From NCBI GenBank assembly GCA_963971305.1, contig OZ020308.1, forward strand, positions 28,549,275 through 28,613,274: a stretch of DNA of 64,000 bases, written 5' to 3'. This stretch comes from Arcuatula senhousia. Taxonomy: Eukaryota; Mollusca; Bivalvia; Mytilida; Mytilidae. Shown here in pieces: positions 23,036-34,606 of this stretch; position 1 is the stretch's first letter, and the number at the start of each line of letters is the position of its first letter. The translations under genes and the position numbers were made by a program. The notes under the pieces are model-generated. The model saw only the letters and a list, made by a program, of their open reading frames with translations, was not told the origin of the DNA and did not search any database.

Positions 23036-24169
23036 ATATCACGCGATGATAGTGCCACCTCGTTGATTAAGAGTTGCGGGCCCTGAATGAAATGTCGATT
23101 AAAAGGTCTGTCTTGTAATGTTTTTTCCCATCGACTTGAATAGTTAACCAGAAATTTTTGGATTTTTTTTTAAAAGTAAAAATGATTCAATTTAACTTTT
23201 TGCTATATTTTTAATAAAAGAAGAATATATCCTACTAAGACAACTTGGAGCCTCTTGTTTATCCAGATATCTAAACCAGGCCTATCAAGGGATTGAACAA
23301 GACAATATTTGCAAGACTATTGTAAATAAATTAATATATATACATTATTTGTAATTTAATTGGATTTTATATGCCAAATTAAGAATTTTCAGGTTTAATT
23401 TGAGCCCCAGGCATTTATAAATAGCTATTTTTTTTCTAGGAATTCAGATATTATACTGATTCATTGTATGTTGCTATATGGAAAAAAGTTGTACAGGTAT
23501 CACTAAGATATTGTGCAAGCTTGTCAGATTTGAAAAGAAAGTGGTTTCATTTACTTTAGAATCACGGATTTTAACTTACCGGACACAAGAAGCAAAAAGA
23601 AAAAAACATCAACCCAATTTTTAAGCTTTTAAGCCCATTTAAGATCCCTATTTTTTGAATTATAAATGATTCCAAAAAAGGATCAATAATCTTCAATATA
23701 TATCACTGTGTAAAATTCCAGAAAGATCTAGTGTTTTTGTTGTTTTTTTAGATTCAGATTACACAAGACAGACAACCCTATAGCGCTACGGTCGGACTGA
23801 CGGACGAAGGGAGTGACCCATGGCCAACTCCTATACCTGCTTTCGCCTTCAGCGACACAGGAAATAAAAAGATTATTGCGAGTATGAAAAACAAGTCGGC
23901 GAAGAAAGTCCGTGGCCATTGAAATGTTAACAATTTAAAAAAAAACATGCATTAACGCATAGCGTGAAATAATATCAAAACTTAAAAAAAATCAGCACAC
24001 AAAATGTCAGACACGGTTGAATTAATAGTAGCATCTTTGAAGTTTCAAAAAACTGCTCCAGAATTTGAGAAGAAAGGGCATTGACCCTTCGAAGGATGAT
24101 ACAGACATCCAAGAAGTAGTTGGCAAAATTAGAAAAGCACGTGTTGGAAAAGTGAACGAAAATATGAAA
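23036..24169. other. No gene recognised; one element 3' tip
   Basis: AT-rich. GGAGCCTCTTGTTTA at 23248-23262 is the terminal hairpin remnant of the AGGCTCCTGGGAGCCT pearl-like family, with no body attached. The 63-codon minus-strand open frame at 23728-23919 shows no recognisable domain. Confidence 0.45.
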
Positions 24170-24492
24170 CTTATATGTTTTCATCAATAACTTAAGTTCT
24201 AATTGATTGCTACGAAATTTTACAATAATGATCCTTACAATGTAATGATTGATTGGCATGATTTTTTCGGTCTCCCTTTTTTCGTTGGGAAATTGGGGGC
24301 CCAAAAATCCGAATTAAACAACACCAACATTGATGGGAAATTCCCCAATTGAACTACACCTCTTTTTGATGGGAGGAATTCCCTAATTAATCCTCTATAA
24401 TTTTTTTAATGTGGGATTCAACCCCAAACATTCGACAGGTGTGAAGGGTCATTAATAATAAAAATCGTGAAATCCCTTAAAAGGTTTTTATA

Positions 24493-24890
24493 CCCCGCCA
24501 CACTAAGTGGCGAGGTATTATGTTATATCCTCACTTTCTTTCGGTGTCTGTCCGTCCGTCCGTCCCCTAAAGGTTTATGAGTGATAATTTGAAAACGCGT
24601 CAAAGGAATTGAATGATATTTTGCACAGCTGTTGAATACAAAAAAAAAACAGGTCAAAGTAAATTTACAGGATGATCCGAAAAAATATTATTGAAGATTT
24701 GCCACTTAATAAATGTTCCAAATTTAAAATGATGAAATTTTCTGGTCGAAGAAAGATAACTTATTTCTTTTCTGTGTCTATATAGATGTATAGTATAAAC
24801 AGTATAGTATAGTATACAATAATAATATTAAACTTTTGATGAATATCGTGGCGGGATATCATTTAATATCCCATAAGATGTCCTATTTTT
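24493..24890 (+). mobile_element. Short Helitron-like element inserted in unit 1
   Basis: Starts after AAAAGGTTTTTA with TACCCCGCCACACTAAGTGG (a hairpin CCGCCAC...GTGGCGAGG) and a TCCGTCCGTCCGTCC stretch. It ends near GGCGGGATATCATTTAATATCC and GATGTCCTAT. Unit 2 at about 31720-31770 has the same flank without this insertion, so the boundaries are supported by a paralogous empty site. A longer member of the same family lies at 51885-53150. Confidence 0.7.
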
Positions 24891-26625
24891 TATAATATGA
24901 GTTTCGACGGTACATTTTTGACAGGTGTGAAGGATCGTCAATCATTTACCTGTCATATTACTAAATTAGAATGGCTTTTTGGAACCAAAAAAGGAAAATA
25001 AACAAGTTTCAAGGGAAAGAAAAAATCTTTAAAACTCCAAAACCTTCGCATAAAAAAACATTTTAGGGATGAGGTATAAAAACTCCTCTTGGAACTCATT
25101 ACTAGCTTTCAAGAAAACAAGAAAGTTGTAAGTAATATTTTGAGTTCTTTATCTCGGTGTTTTTCCTATCACTCCAGTATTTTAAAATATACAAAACAAT
25201 GAAATTATCTTTGAATATAAATTCTCTCTGTGAGATAACAGATTCTTTAAAAAAACAAATTGATATGTACCCAGTCTCTTAACAAACCCTTTTAAAACAA
25301 ATAATGATACTGGTAATGTAAATTGTTTGATACATGTACGTGCAGATGTACATGTATGTAAAGAGTTAGGATGATATTAAACATAGAAAAGGGATCCCAA
25401 TACTGGGGGAACCTCTGAACTGAATGGAGGTTACCACTATACCACCCTGTTTAAAAGTGGTTAATGGTATAGATTTGTAAACAAAAACATGGTTTTATTC
25501 AAAATACAAGGTTTGATAAGTTTTTTTTCTTCAAATACTAACCTACTTTTTTTCTCCTTTAAGAATGCTACTCAACTGCAAAAATTAAGGGATAACAACA
25601 ATATGACAGCTTTTTTTTCTAGGTTGTATCTTACTTTTTATAAAAAATGGGTCAAAGACAGAAATGGCCGAATTTCGTTTAACAGGAAGTATATAAGCCA
25701 CAGACCTGAAATCGAATTCCCTGTTATGGGAGCTCATGCTGATGCTGCATAAATAGCAAGATGGCATTTTACCCGCATTTATTGATTGACAGGAAGTGAT
25801 TGATTGACAGGAAGTGACAGATTGACAGGTAGTGACGTTCAACTCCATACCCATGGACAGGAAGTGACATAATTAAACCACACCAAACCAATGGGGATCA
25901 TTCATCATTAACCTGTCATTTTCCTAAATTAGAACGGCTTTTTGGAACCAAAAAAAAAAGAAAAAAGAACAAGGTTCAGAGAAAAGAGGAAATCATAAAA
26001 ATTCCTTCACCTTGGCATAAAAAAAAAACATTTTATGGAGGAGGTATAAGACACCCCTTTTTAACTCATTATCAGCTTTCAAGAAAACAAGAAAAATATA
26101 AGTAATATGTTGAGTTCTTTATCTCGGTGTTGGTTTTTTTTTTCGATCACTTATACAAAACTATGAAACTGTCTTTGAATATGTATATTCTCAGTGTGAG
26201 ATAACAGATATGTTTCTCAACAAACCTTTTTTCAAAACAATGATGCTATTGATGCGAAACATATTTTTGTATGTAAATACTTTGATATGTGCAGATGTAT
26301 GTAAAGATTCATGATGATATTTAACAAAGAAAAAGGATCTCAATACTTAGGTAACTGAATGGCGGTTACCACTATACCACCCTTTATGGTTTTATTCAAG
26401 ATACAAGGTTAAATAAGTTTTTTCTTCACGTACTAAACCACTTTTTCTCCTTAAAGAATGCCACTCAACTGCAAAAATAAAAGGGATACCAACAATATGG
26501 CAGCTTTTTTTCTAGGTTGTATCTTACTTGTTTTTATAAAGAATAAATACATTGTATTTAAAAAAAAAAAACGTTTATTTTTACTAAAATAATGATATAA
26601 TTACAAGATGATGATGATGTATGAA

Positions 26626-26649
26626 GCACACACACACACACACACACAC
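26626..26649. repeat. CA microsatellite
   Basis: An uninterrupted run of about eleven CA units just beyond the stop codon of the minus-strand exon. Unit 2 has a shorter, interrupted version at about 32538-32568, so this marker differs between the duplicates. Confidence 0.9.
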
Positions 26650-26674
26650 TAACAAACACACTATGAACGCGCTG

Positions 26675-26836
26675 TTACAATTTCATTTTGCACAGTTTCA
26701 ACCTCTTGAATGAGGTGATGCTGTCTCTCAATGTTTTTGTCACCTTGAGGAGGTATCCTTCGACCTCCTCCATTTTAATAATCTGGATGGAGGTATCCCC
26801 CATCCAGTAACACTCTGTCGCTCCATAACAGTATTC
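26675..26836 (-). CDS. Terminal exon of duplicated unrecognised gene, unit 1 copy
   Basis: On the minus strand, a good acceptor (TTTTGATTTTCAG at 26837-26849) opens 53 codons plus TAA. They read EYCYGATECYWMGDTSIQII at the start and end in KRLKLCKMKL. The copy at 32581-32742 differs at only 4 of 162 bases (two silent, two replacing Met/Ile and Gly/Arg), with the frame kept. The expected preceding exon in this unit, near 27558-27598, has stops in the frame that would join. No further upstream exons are seen before unit 2 begins, so this copy is probably a truncated gene piece. I recognise no protein family; charged residues and paired cysteines are all that stand out. Confidence 0.5.
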   Translation of the reverse strand, partial: EYCYGATECYWMGDTSIQIIKMEEVEGYLLKVTKTLRDSITSFKRLKLCKMKL

Positions 26837-27143
26837 CTGAAAATCAAAAACAGAAACATTTTAAGAATATAGTGAGATGTTGAAACCATTATCGATCTTT
26901 GTGTGAACAGCGGAGCAATGTTGTAAGATAGATAACTCTAATTATTTTCCTTATCATGAAAATTTAAAAATATTTCACTGGTAAAATTTATTTGGTTTTT
27001 TTTTTTTTTTGACAGCTGAGCATAACTTATCATGTATATTGATCGCTCAACTCCAGTATAGTTTTGATATACTAGTAGCTCATTTAAAGTGCTTCATCTT
27101 TAATTGTTGTATAAATATATACATGTATATATATCAGATTACA

Positions 27144-27182
27144 AGCGCTGATGAAGTTGGTCGGTCCAGCGAAATATCCGCT
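27144..27182 (+). ncRNA. Hammerhead-ribozyme-like motif (type I)
   Basis: The plus strand has the conserved core CTGATGA (27148-27154) and GAAA (27171-27174). Stem II is GTTGG/CCAGC with a TCGGT loop (27156-27170). Stem I is AGCG/CGCT (27144-27147 with 27179-27182). A minimal stem III and a TATC site would place cleavage after C27178. One extra A sits between CTGATGA and stem II. Type I hammerheads with tiny stem III are known from animal retroelements and retrozymes. The unit 2 version has lost stem I pairing. Activity is untested. Confidence 0.5.
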
Positions 27183-28560
27183 AATTTGATTTATAATTAT
27201 TGTCTTTTGACTTTAATTATTATTATTTCATTTGAACATCATATTTGATGTTGCTGTGCGCCATTCTAGAAGTTTATTTATCATTTTTGTTTGGACAGTA
27301 TCGTTAACATTTTTTTTTCGATCCGACATCCCGTAGGTTGATACGTTGGCTACTTCTTTCAGACGTTTATTATTGTGTGCATTGTGTTTTAAAGTGTCTT
27401 CTTTATTTGCCGAGTTGTATAAGTTTACTGCATGTATGTTTTATGCATGTTTTGATCCGTATCGGTGTGTTTAACAAAGATGAAATTCTATTTAAAAAAA
27501 TAATTTAATTGAAATTGAACAATTGATGCATAAAAGATGTTTTACTTAATACATCTTTTTCTTATCTTCCTCCTTTATCCCAGCTACGTCATCCTGGCGG
27601 ATAGTGGGAAGCTCAAATCTTGCGTAGAGTAACGCGTTCTAAACATTTTTTTTTGTGCGTCAGGAAAATATTTTACGTCTTACAAGCTCTGGAAAATTGT
27701 TGAAGTAGTGATATTTATGGCATTTAAATGGAATGGAATTAGTGTTGCTTCACAGGAAGGGAAAGTAAACCGCATCGCTTTCAGATTAAAAATACATCAA
27801 ATGTTATGGTTAATGAAACTACTTGAAACTTTCATTAATGTTAATCTACAATAAAAGAAAGATTTGAATGGATTTTGAATGTCCCCTCTTTTTTCGTCTA
27901 GAAATTAGGGGTCTAAAAGGGGCTTAAATTGACACTTTAATTTGTTTTCTACAATAACTTAAGTTTTGGTTGACTGATTGCTTTGAAATTTTACTTTTAC
28001 ATGTATAAAAATGTTCCTTGCCATTTAATGATTGATTGGCATGATTTTTAGGTCCCCCTTTTTTTTATTAGAAATTAGGGTTCCAAGAGGGGCAAAAATG
28101 CAATTTGTTTATTTATGGTCAGTAGAAATGTGCCACTATACCCCCACTCATTGATTGACAGGAAGTGACGTACATCCCCATACCCGTTGACATTCCTAAA
28201 TTAATATGGCTTTTTGGAACCAAAAACAGAGAAAAAGAACAAGGTTCAAAGGAAAGATGAAATCATTCAAATTCCTACACAATCGCATAAAAACATTTAA
28301 GGGAGGAGGTATAGAATCTCTTTTATCAACTCATTATCAGCTTTCAAGAAAACAAGAAAGATTTATGTAATATGTTGAGTTCTTTATCTCGGTATTTATT
28401 CTGATCACTCCCGACCAGTATTTTAATATATACAAAACAATGAAATTGTCTTTGAATTTATAATCTCTATGTGAGTTAACAGATTCTTAAAAAAAAAAAC
28501 TTGGTATGTTCCCAGTTTTTCAACAAACCCTTGATGATGCTGTTAATGGGATAGATGTTT

Positions 28561-30032
28561 TTAGCTCACCTGACCCGAAGGGTCAGGTGAGCTATTGTCA
28601 CCGTTAAGCGTCCGTCGTCCGTCCATTAACTCTTCTTCAAAGATCTTCTTCTCTGAAACCACTGAAGGGATTGTATTGAAACTTGGTATACTTGATATTT
28701 GGGATGTCCTTTACCAAGTTTGTGAATTATATACATGTTGACAAACCAACATGGCCGCCATTGCTAAAAATAGAGCAGGGGGGTCAGACCATTGTTTTTG
28801 GCCTATATCTCAAAAAGTATAAGAGATAGAGAAAATCCAAAGCAACTTTCCTTGTTCAGCATCAAAAGCTCTACAAATCTCTCCATTGAGTCGAAGTTGC
28901 GGAACCACTCCTTATAGGAGTTATTTGCCCTTTAATCATCAAAATTGACCATTTTTGCAGTTTTTGGACTATATCTTGAAAACCGGTAGAGCTAGAGGAA
29001 AAGTTAGCATTGCAGAATTCTTCAGCTCATTGAGATCTACAAAAATGATTTCAGGGTCAAAATTGTCAGATCAACCGTTTAAGAGTTATTTCCCTTTAAC
29101 TGTTTTTTTTTCAATTAACTTACACTGATTTTCAAAAATCTTCTTCTCTGAAACCACTGAAGGCATTGCATTCATACTTGGTATACTAGATCTTTAGGAT
29201 GTCCTCTACCAAGTTTGTGAATTATATACACGTCGACCAACCAACATGGCCGCCGTTGCTAAAAATAGAACAGGGGGTCAGACCATTGTTTTTGGCTTAT
29301 AACTCAAAAAGTATAAGAGAGAAAATCCGAAGCAACCTTTCATGTTCAGCATCAAAAACTCTACAAATCTCTCCATTGAGTCAAAATTGTGAAACGACTC
29401 CTTATAGGAGTTATTGCCCTTTAATCGTCAAAATTGACAATTTTTGCAGTTTTTGGACAATATCTTGTTAACCGTTAGAGCTAGTGGAAAACTTAGCATT
29501 GCAGAATTGTTAAGCTTATTCGAATCTTCAAAAATGATTTAGGGTCAAAATTGTCAGATCAGCCATTTAAGAGTTATTCCCCTTTAACTGTTTTTCCATT
29601 TATTTAAACTGATTTTCAAAAATCTTCTTCTCTGAAACCACTGAAGGGATTGCTTTGAAACTTGGTACACTTGATCTTTAGGATGAGTCTACCAAGTTTG
29701 TGAATTATATACATGTTGACCAACCAACATGGCCGCCATTGCTAAAAATAGAACATGGGGGTCAGACCATTGTTTTTGGCTTATAACTCGAAAAGTATAA
29801 GAGATAGAGAAAATCCGAAGCAACTTTTCTTGTTCAGCATCAAAAGGTCCTTATAGGAGTTATTGCCCTTTAACTGTTTTTTTTCTATTAATTTAAACTG
29901 ATTTCCAAAAATCTTCTCTGAAACCACTGAAAGGATTGTTTTGCAACTTTGTATACTTGAAAGTTTGTCAAATTTATTCAAACTTTGGCATAAGAGATCA
30001 GGTGAGCGAGTCAGGCTCCTGGGAGCCTCTAG
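28561..30032 (+). mobile_element. Pearl-like element ending in CTAG|T
   Basis: Begins after a T-run with a perfect hairpin (GCTCACCTGACC-cgaa-GGTCAGGTGAGC), then GTCCGTCGTCCGTCC. Core units of about 480-500 bp follow, with TCTTCTCTGAAACCACTGAA recurring near 28645, 29143, 29623 and 29912. It ends with hairpin AGGCTCCTGGGAGCCT directly followed by CTAG and T, a Helitron-like terminus. It interrupts sequence that is contiguous in unit 1 near 25310. Confidence 0.8.
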
Positions 30033-30376
30033 TTTAATTTAAATTGTTTGATACATGTACGTGCAGATGTATGTAAAGAGTCATGATGATATTAAACATA
30101 GAAAAGGGATCCAAATACTGGGGCAACCTCTGAACTGAATGGAGGTTACCACTAGACCATCCTTTTTAAAAGTGGTTAATGGTATAGATCTTTAATCAGA
30201 ATCATGGTTTTATTCAAAGTACAAGGTTTAATAAGTTTTTTTTCATCAAATACTAATCCACTTTTTTCTCCTTTAAGAATGCTATTCAACTGCAAAAATA
30301 AAGGGATAACAACAATATGACAGCTTTTTTTCTAGGTTGTATCTTACTTTTTTATAAAACAAAATGGGTCAAAGAC

Positions 30377-31357
30377 ATAGGTGTTAACCCTCCCGAATCC
30401 TGCGGGAGCCTCCCGAAAATTTAAGCTATCTCCCGAGAAATAAATTACTCCCGAGCGGGAGACACTTAACTCCCGACTTTTAATACCCTCCCGCATAATC
30501 TCCCGTAATTTTACATTTTTTGTCCCAAAATCATTCTTTCCTTTTCTATTTATAAGTTTAAGAAACAAGCAATTTACTCAATCAGCTGATTGAAAATCGA
30601 TAATCTGTCCTATTGTTTAACCTGTCAGTGTTATCAAAACACACGAAATAGTGTTAATTAGTGAGCTGAGAACAATAAATGAGTTGAAATTTAATCCAAT
30701 TATATCTGTTGGGTGACATATTTATTGCTTCCACACTTTGAATGAATACAGAGAGTGTTAAAAATTACGATCTCCATTGAAAAATTATAGATCGGGGTAA
30801 CATAGAAAGGGGGAGAGAAACTTGGAATAATGAAACAATTACCAAAATTACTTCCCTTTCTTTATGGAAACTATTTATCACTTTTAAGAAATGAAACAAA
30901 AGTGCACAAAAAAGAAAGGATTTAGGCTATAAGTTTGATCATATGAACATTTTAAACACCTTTAAATTTGCTGTGCTATATTTGAATTCAAATTTACCCA
31001 AAGACTTTGCCTTAAATACCTAATTATTAGAAAAAAGAAATGCTTTCTGTGTTGAATTCATTTACTATAAGTAGTGTCAGAAACTGACTGAAATGAAATT
31101 ATAGAAATTAAATACAATAAAAATAGAGTATGATTTTCTGAACCAAATGAAAATATAATAGATAAATTTATAATAGATAAATTTAATCTATTACCATGAT
31201 TACAGGTAATATTACACAATATCAGTGCCTGGGAATAAGCATGGTTTTATTGCGCACAATTTTTAAGACAAAAATGTCGCTACGCAAAATCTCCCTGAAA
31301 TTAAAACTGGTTTCAGGGAGATCTCCCTCATTGGAGTCCCAAAAGGTTAACACCTAT
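30377..31357. mobile_element. TIR element with 10 bp target duplication
   Basis: Perfect 13 bp inverted ends ATAGGTGTTAACC (30377-30389) and GGTTAACACCTAT (31345-31357) are flanked by an exact 10 bp direct repeat GGTCAAAGAC (30367-30376 and 31358-31367). Unit 1 carries the uninterrupted site at 25650-25659, so borders and duplication are confirmed inside the window. The left interior is full of CTCCCG blocks (30387-30515), and a CTCCCTGAAA / TTTCAGGGAG palindrome lies near 31290-31322. There is no transposase, so it is non-autonomous. A 9-10 bp duplication is typical of Mutator-like transposases, but the short TIR is not typical of them. Confidence 0.88.
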
Positions 31358-32580
31358 GGTCAAAGACAGAAATGGCAGGATTTCGATTAACAGGAAGTAT
31401 ATGAGCCACAGACCTGAAATCGAATCCCCCGTTATGGGAGCTCATGCTGATGCTGCATAAGTCGAAAGATGGCATTATACCCCCATTTATTGATTGACAG
31501 GAAGTGACAGATTGACAGGTAGTGACGTTCACCCCCATACCCATGGACAGGAAAAAACCTAATTAAACCACACCCACACCAATGGGAAAATTCCCTTATT
31601 GAACCACACCTCTTATTGATGGAGGAAATTTCCTAATTAATCCCCTAAAGATTTTTGATGTGGGTTTCAACCCCAAACATTTGACAGGTGTGAAGGGTCA
31701 CCAATAATACAAATCGTGAAAATCGTGAAAAGGTTTTTAAAAATGTGGGTTTTGACAGGCGTGAAGGATCATTAATTATTAACCTGTCCTATTCCTAAAT
31801 AAGAATGGCTTTTTGGGACGAAAAAAAAAGAAAAAAGAACAAGGTTCAAAGAAAAGAGGAAATCATTAAAATTCCTACACCTTCGCATAAAAAAAACTTT
31901 TTAGGGAGGAGGTATAAGAAACCCCTTTTTTAACTCATTATCAGCTTTCAAGAAAAACAAGAAAGATGTAAGTAATATGTTGAGTTCTTTATCTTGGTGT
32001 TGGGTTTTTTTTCGATCACTTATAAATACAAAACTATGAAATTGTCTTTGAATATTCATATTCTCAGTGTGAGATAACAGATATGTGCACAGTCTCTCAA
32101 CAAACCTTTTTTAAAAACAAATAATGATGTTGTTGATGCGATACATATTTTTGTATGTAAATACTTTGATACGTGCAGATGTATGTAAAGATTCATTATA
32201 TTAAACAAAGAAAAAGGATCTCAATACTTAGGTAACTAAATGGCGGTAACCACTATACCACCTTTTTTTAAAGTGGTTAATGGTATAGATCTTTAAACAA
32301 AAACATGGTTTTATTCATAATACAAGGTTAAATAAGTTTTTTTTCTTTACATACTAAACCACTTTTTCTCCTTAAAAAAATGCTACTCAACTGCAAAAAT
32401 AAAAGGGAAACCAACAATATGGCAGCTACTTTTCTAGGTTGTATCTTACTTGTTTTTATAAAGAAGAATACATTGTATTTAAAAAACGTTTATTTTTACT
32501 AAAATAATGATATAATTACAAGATGATGATGTATGAAGCACACACACACACAAACACACAAACACACTATGAACGCGCTT

Positions 32581-34410
32581 TTACAATTTCATTTTGCACA
32601 ATTTCAACCTCTTGAATGAGGTGATGCTGTCTCTCAATGTTTTTGTCACTTTGAGGAGGTATCCTTCGACCTCCTCGATTTTAATAATCTGGATGGAGGT
32701 ATCCCTCATCCAGTAACACTCTGTCGCTCCATAACAGTATTCCTGAAAATCAAAAACAGAAACATTTTAAGAATATAGTGAGATGTTGAAACCATTATCG
32801 ATCTTTATGTGAACAGCGGAGCAATTGTGAAATAACAATGTTGTAAGATAGATAACTCTAATTATTTTCCTTATCATGAAAAAATATTTCACTGGTAAAA
32901 TTTGTTTGATTTTGTTTTTTTCTTTTGCAGCATAACATATCATGTAGATTGATCGCTCCACTTCAGTATAGTTTTGATATAGCTCATTGTTAATGCTTCA
33001 TCTTTAATTGTTGTATTACATATCAGATTACAAGCGCTGATGAAGCTGGTCGGTCCAACGAAATATCCACTGATTTGATATAAAATTATTGTCTTTTGAC
33101 TTTGATTATTATTATTTCATTTTAACATCATATTTGATGTTAATGTGCGCCATTCTAGAAGTTTATTTATCATTTTTGTTTGCACAGTATTGTTAACTTT
33201 TCATTTGTTTTCGATCCAACATCCCGTAGGTTGATACTTTGGCTACTTCTTTCAGACGTTTATTATTATATAAATATATATATTGTGTGCATTGTGTTTG
33301 AAAGTGTCTTCTTTATTTACCGAGTTGTATAAGTTTATTGCATGTATGTTTGATGTATGTTTTGATCCGTATCGATGTGTTTAACAAAAATGAAATTCTA
33401 TTTAAAAAATACTTTTATTGAAATTGAACAATTGCTGCATAAAAGATGTTTTACTTACATCATTTTCTGATCCTCCTCCGCTACCGCAGCTAGGTCTCCC
33501 TGTAGGATTAGGGGAAAATTTGCATTTTGACTAAAAATTAAAAAAAAGAGTATGTCAAACAATTAGCGCAATGTCATTGATTTTTATTTTCAAAATGTAT
33601 ATTGAATGTTGGTCTTCTACCGATGTTTTTTAGAAGACCGATGTTTTTTTTTTTTTTTGGATGATGATAGACGTATAAAATGTAGGTCTTTGATTAAAAG
33701 ATTAAATAAAAAAATAGTAGGTAAAATGAATAAAATGAACATAAAGAAATAATGAGGAAAAACGAAGAAAACAAAAAAAGTGACAAAAATGAAAAAAAGG
33801 TAATACTGGAAAAAAATTAAGTGCTATCTATCTTTATCTTTAAGATAATCAGTTTTAAAAAATATATTTGAACTTACGAATCCTCACTTGACCCAGATAT
33901 CGGTTCTATCTTTAACGTCCTTAAAAAAGAAAATAAAGTGTATACCTTGCTGGTGTAGTAGAAACTTCAATGAATAGGTTATAAACTAACTAAATTTCTT
34001 TTTATATATGAAACAATATTTTATTTGTGTAAAAAGTTAGTTAGTTATTGCTTTACTCTCAAGCAGCACCATTTCGGCTTTATCTGGGAGATGAACATGA
34101 AAGTGGTGATACAATGAACATGAAATGATGATGAAGTGGGGGAAATGGGGACACAAGGCTAATCGAGTAGGAGACTTTTGACTGCCAATGGAAAAAAGAG
34201 TGATGGGTAGGGACGGGAAATTTCGCCTCCTGCATGGGGATCCTACGGGTCCTACTCTTACCGAGACCTGCAGTAGGGTTCTTTAACGTGTGAGGAACGT
34301 GTAAAAAGAATGAAATACATCTAATTTTATAAAACTTAAAAAAAGAAGAAAACATTCACCTCTTTATCTCAACCTCTTCCACTGACCACTCGCCGAACAG
34401 CTCTTCGGAG
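32581..34410 (-). CDS. Unrecognised spliced gene, 3' part (four exons)
   Basis: Exons on the minus strand, in order, are 34410-34360 (51 nt), 33919-33878 (42 nt), 33495-33459 (37 nt) and 32742-32581 (162 nt, to TAA). Each has an AG acceptor and GT donor; donors read GTGAATG, GTAAGTT and GTAAGTA. Joined, they stay open in one frame: SEELFGEWSVEEVEIK in the first, TLKIEPISGSSED, then PSCGSGGGSEND, then EYCYGATECYWM. The third acceptor is the second AG in CTACAGGGAG; using the first AG breaks the frame. The product is acidic then Ser/Gly-rich, with a Cys-containing C-terminus. Upstream exons are not identified. I recognise no family. The 3' exon is duplicated at 26675-26836. Confidence 0.55.
33033..33071 (+). 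ncRNA. Degenerate hammerhead-like motif, unit 2
   Basis: Homologue of 27144-27182. The core CTGATGA and GAAA are kept, but stem II now has a C/A mismatch (GCTGG/CCAAC) and the stem I partner reads CACT instead of CGCT. It is probably inactive if the unit 1 motif is real. It lies in the intron between the 37 nt and terminal exons, antisense to the gene. Confidence 0.35.
34200..34300 (+). repeat. SINE-like interspersed module in intron
   Basis: Shares GGGTAGGGACGGGAAATTT and GGGTTCTTTAACGTG, in that order, with the module at 3345-3450 (GGGTAGGGGCGAAAAATTT and GGGATCTTTTACGTG). It lies in the intron of the minus-strand gene. No clear tRNA-like promoter boxes are visible. Confidence 0.4.
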
Positions 34411-34598
34411 CTAAAAACAAACGAAAAATAATAAAAATCTTGCCGTTAAAACCAAATTCCACATAATTTAGCGTTTAGAAAAAGAATTATAAGATAAAGA
34501 AAATATAAGATGTTGAATAATGTGTTGTATAAAAAGAAAATTTACTTTCTTGCAAGTGGTGGTCATTGTCATGGCTTAAAGTACGTACAAGCCTGGCT

Positions 34599-34606
34599 CT
34601 TATATA
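34599..34606 (-). promoter_or_regulatory. Possible TATA box for the minus-strand gene
   Basis: The minus strand reads CCTATATAAGAGCC here. An ATG follows at 34572-34570, with a possible first exon MTMTTTCKK ending at a GTAAAT donor. That donor leaves the wrong phase for the exon at 34410-34360, so an intermediate exon or another start would be needed. Treat as a hint. Confidence 0.2.

Larger units (their letters stand above)
24170..27940. repeat. Tandem duplication, unit 1
   Basis: Starts near TAACTTAAGTTCTAATTGATTGC and GATTGATTGGCATGATTTTT, which recur at about 27955-28050, the start of unit 2. Within the unit, two internal sub-copies (about 24340-25857 and 25858-26520) share GGCTTTTTGGAACC, CAGCTTTCAAGAAAACAAGA and TGAGTTCTTTATCTCGG. 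The part after about 25860, including the minus-strand exon and the hammerhead-like motif, is duplicated at 31550-33480 with few differences. This unit keeps the unoccupied versions of two insertion sites that are filled in unit 2. Confidence 0.75.
27941..33500. repeat. Tandem duplication, unit 2
   Basis: A second copy of the 24170-27940 unit, enlarged by insertions at 28561-30032 and 30377-31357. Once these are removed it is close to the size of unit 1. The sub-repeats (GGAACCAAAAA, GGAGGAGGTATA, TGAGTTCTTTATCT) appear at 28195-28400 and 31795-32000. The right edge merges into the intact part of the minus-strand gene, which continues past 33500. Confidence 0.7.

Noticed and set aside
24170..33500. 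Whole duplicated region as an LTR retrotransposon with long LTRs
   Set aside because: No reverse transcriptase, primer-binding site or polypurine tract between the repeats; the repeats are adjacent and contain a spliced exon.
34570..34572. ATG after the TATA-like box as the start of the minus-strand gene
   Set aside because: The only nearby donor leaves a phase that does not join the exon at 34410-34360, so a complete gene model is not claimed.
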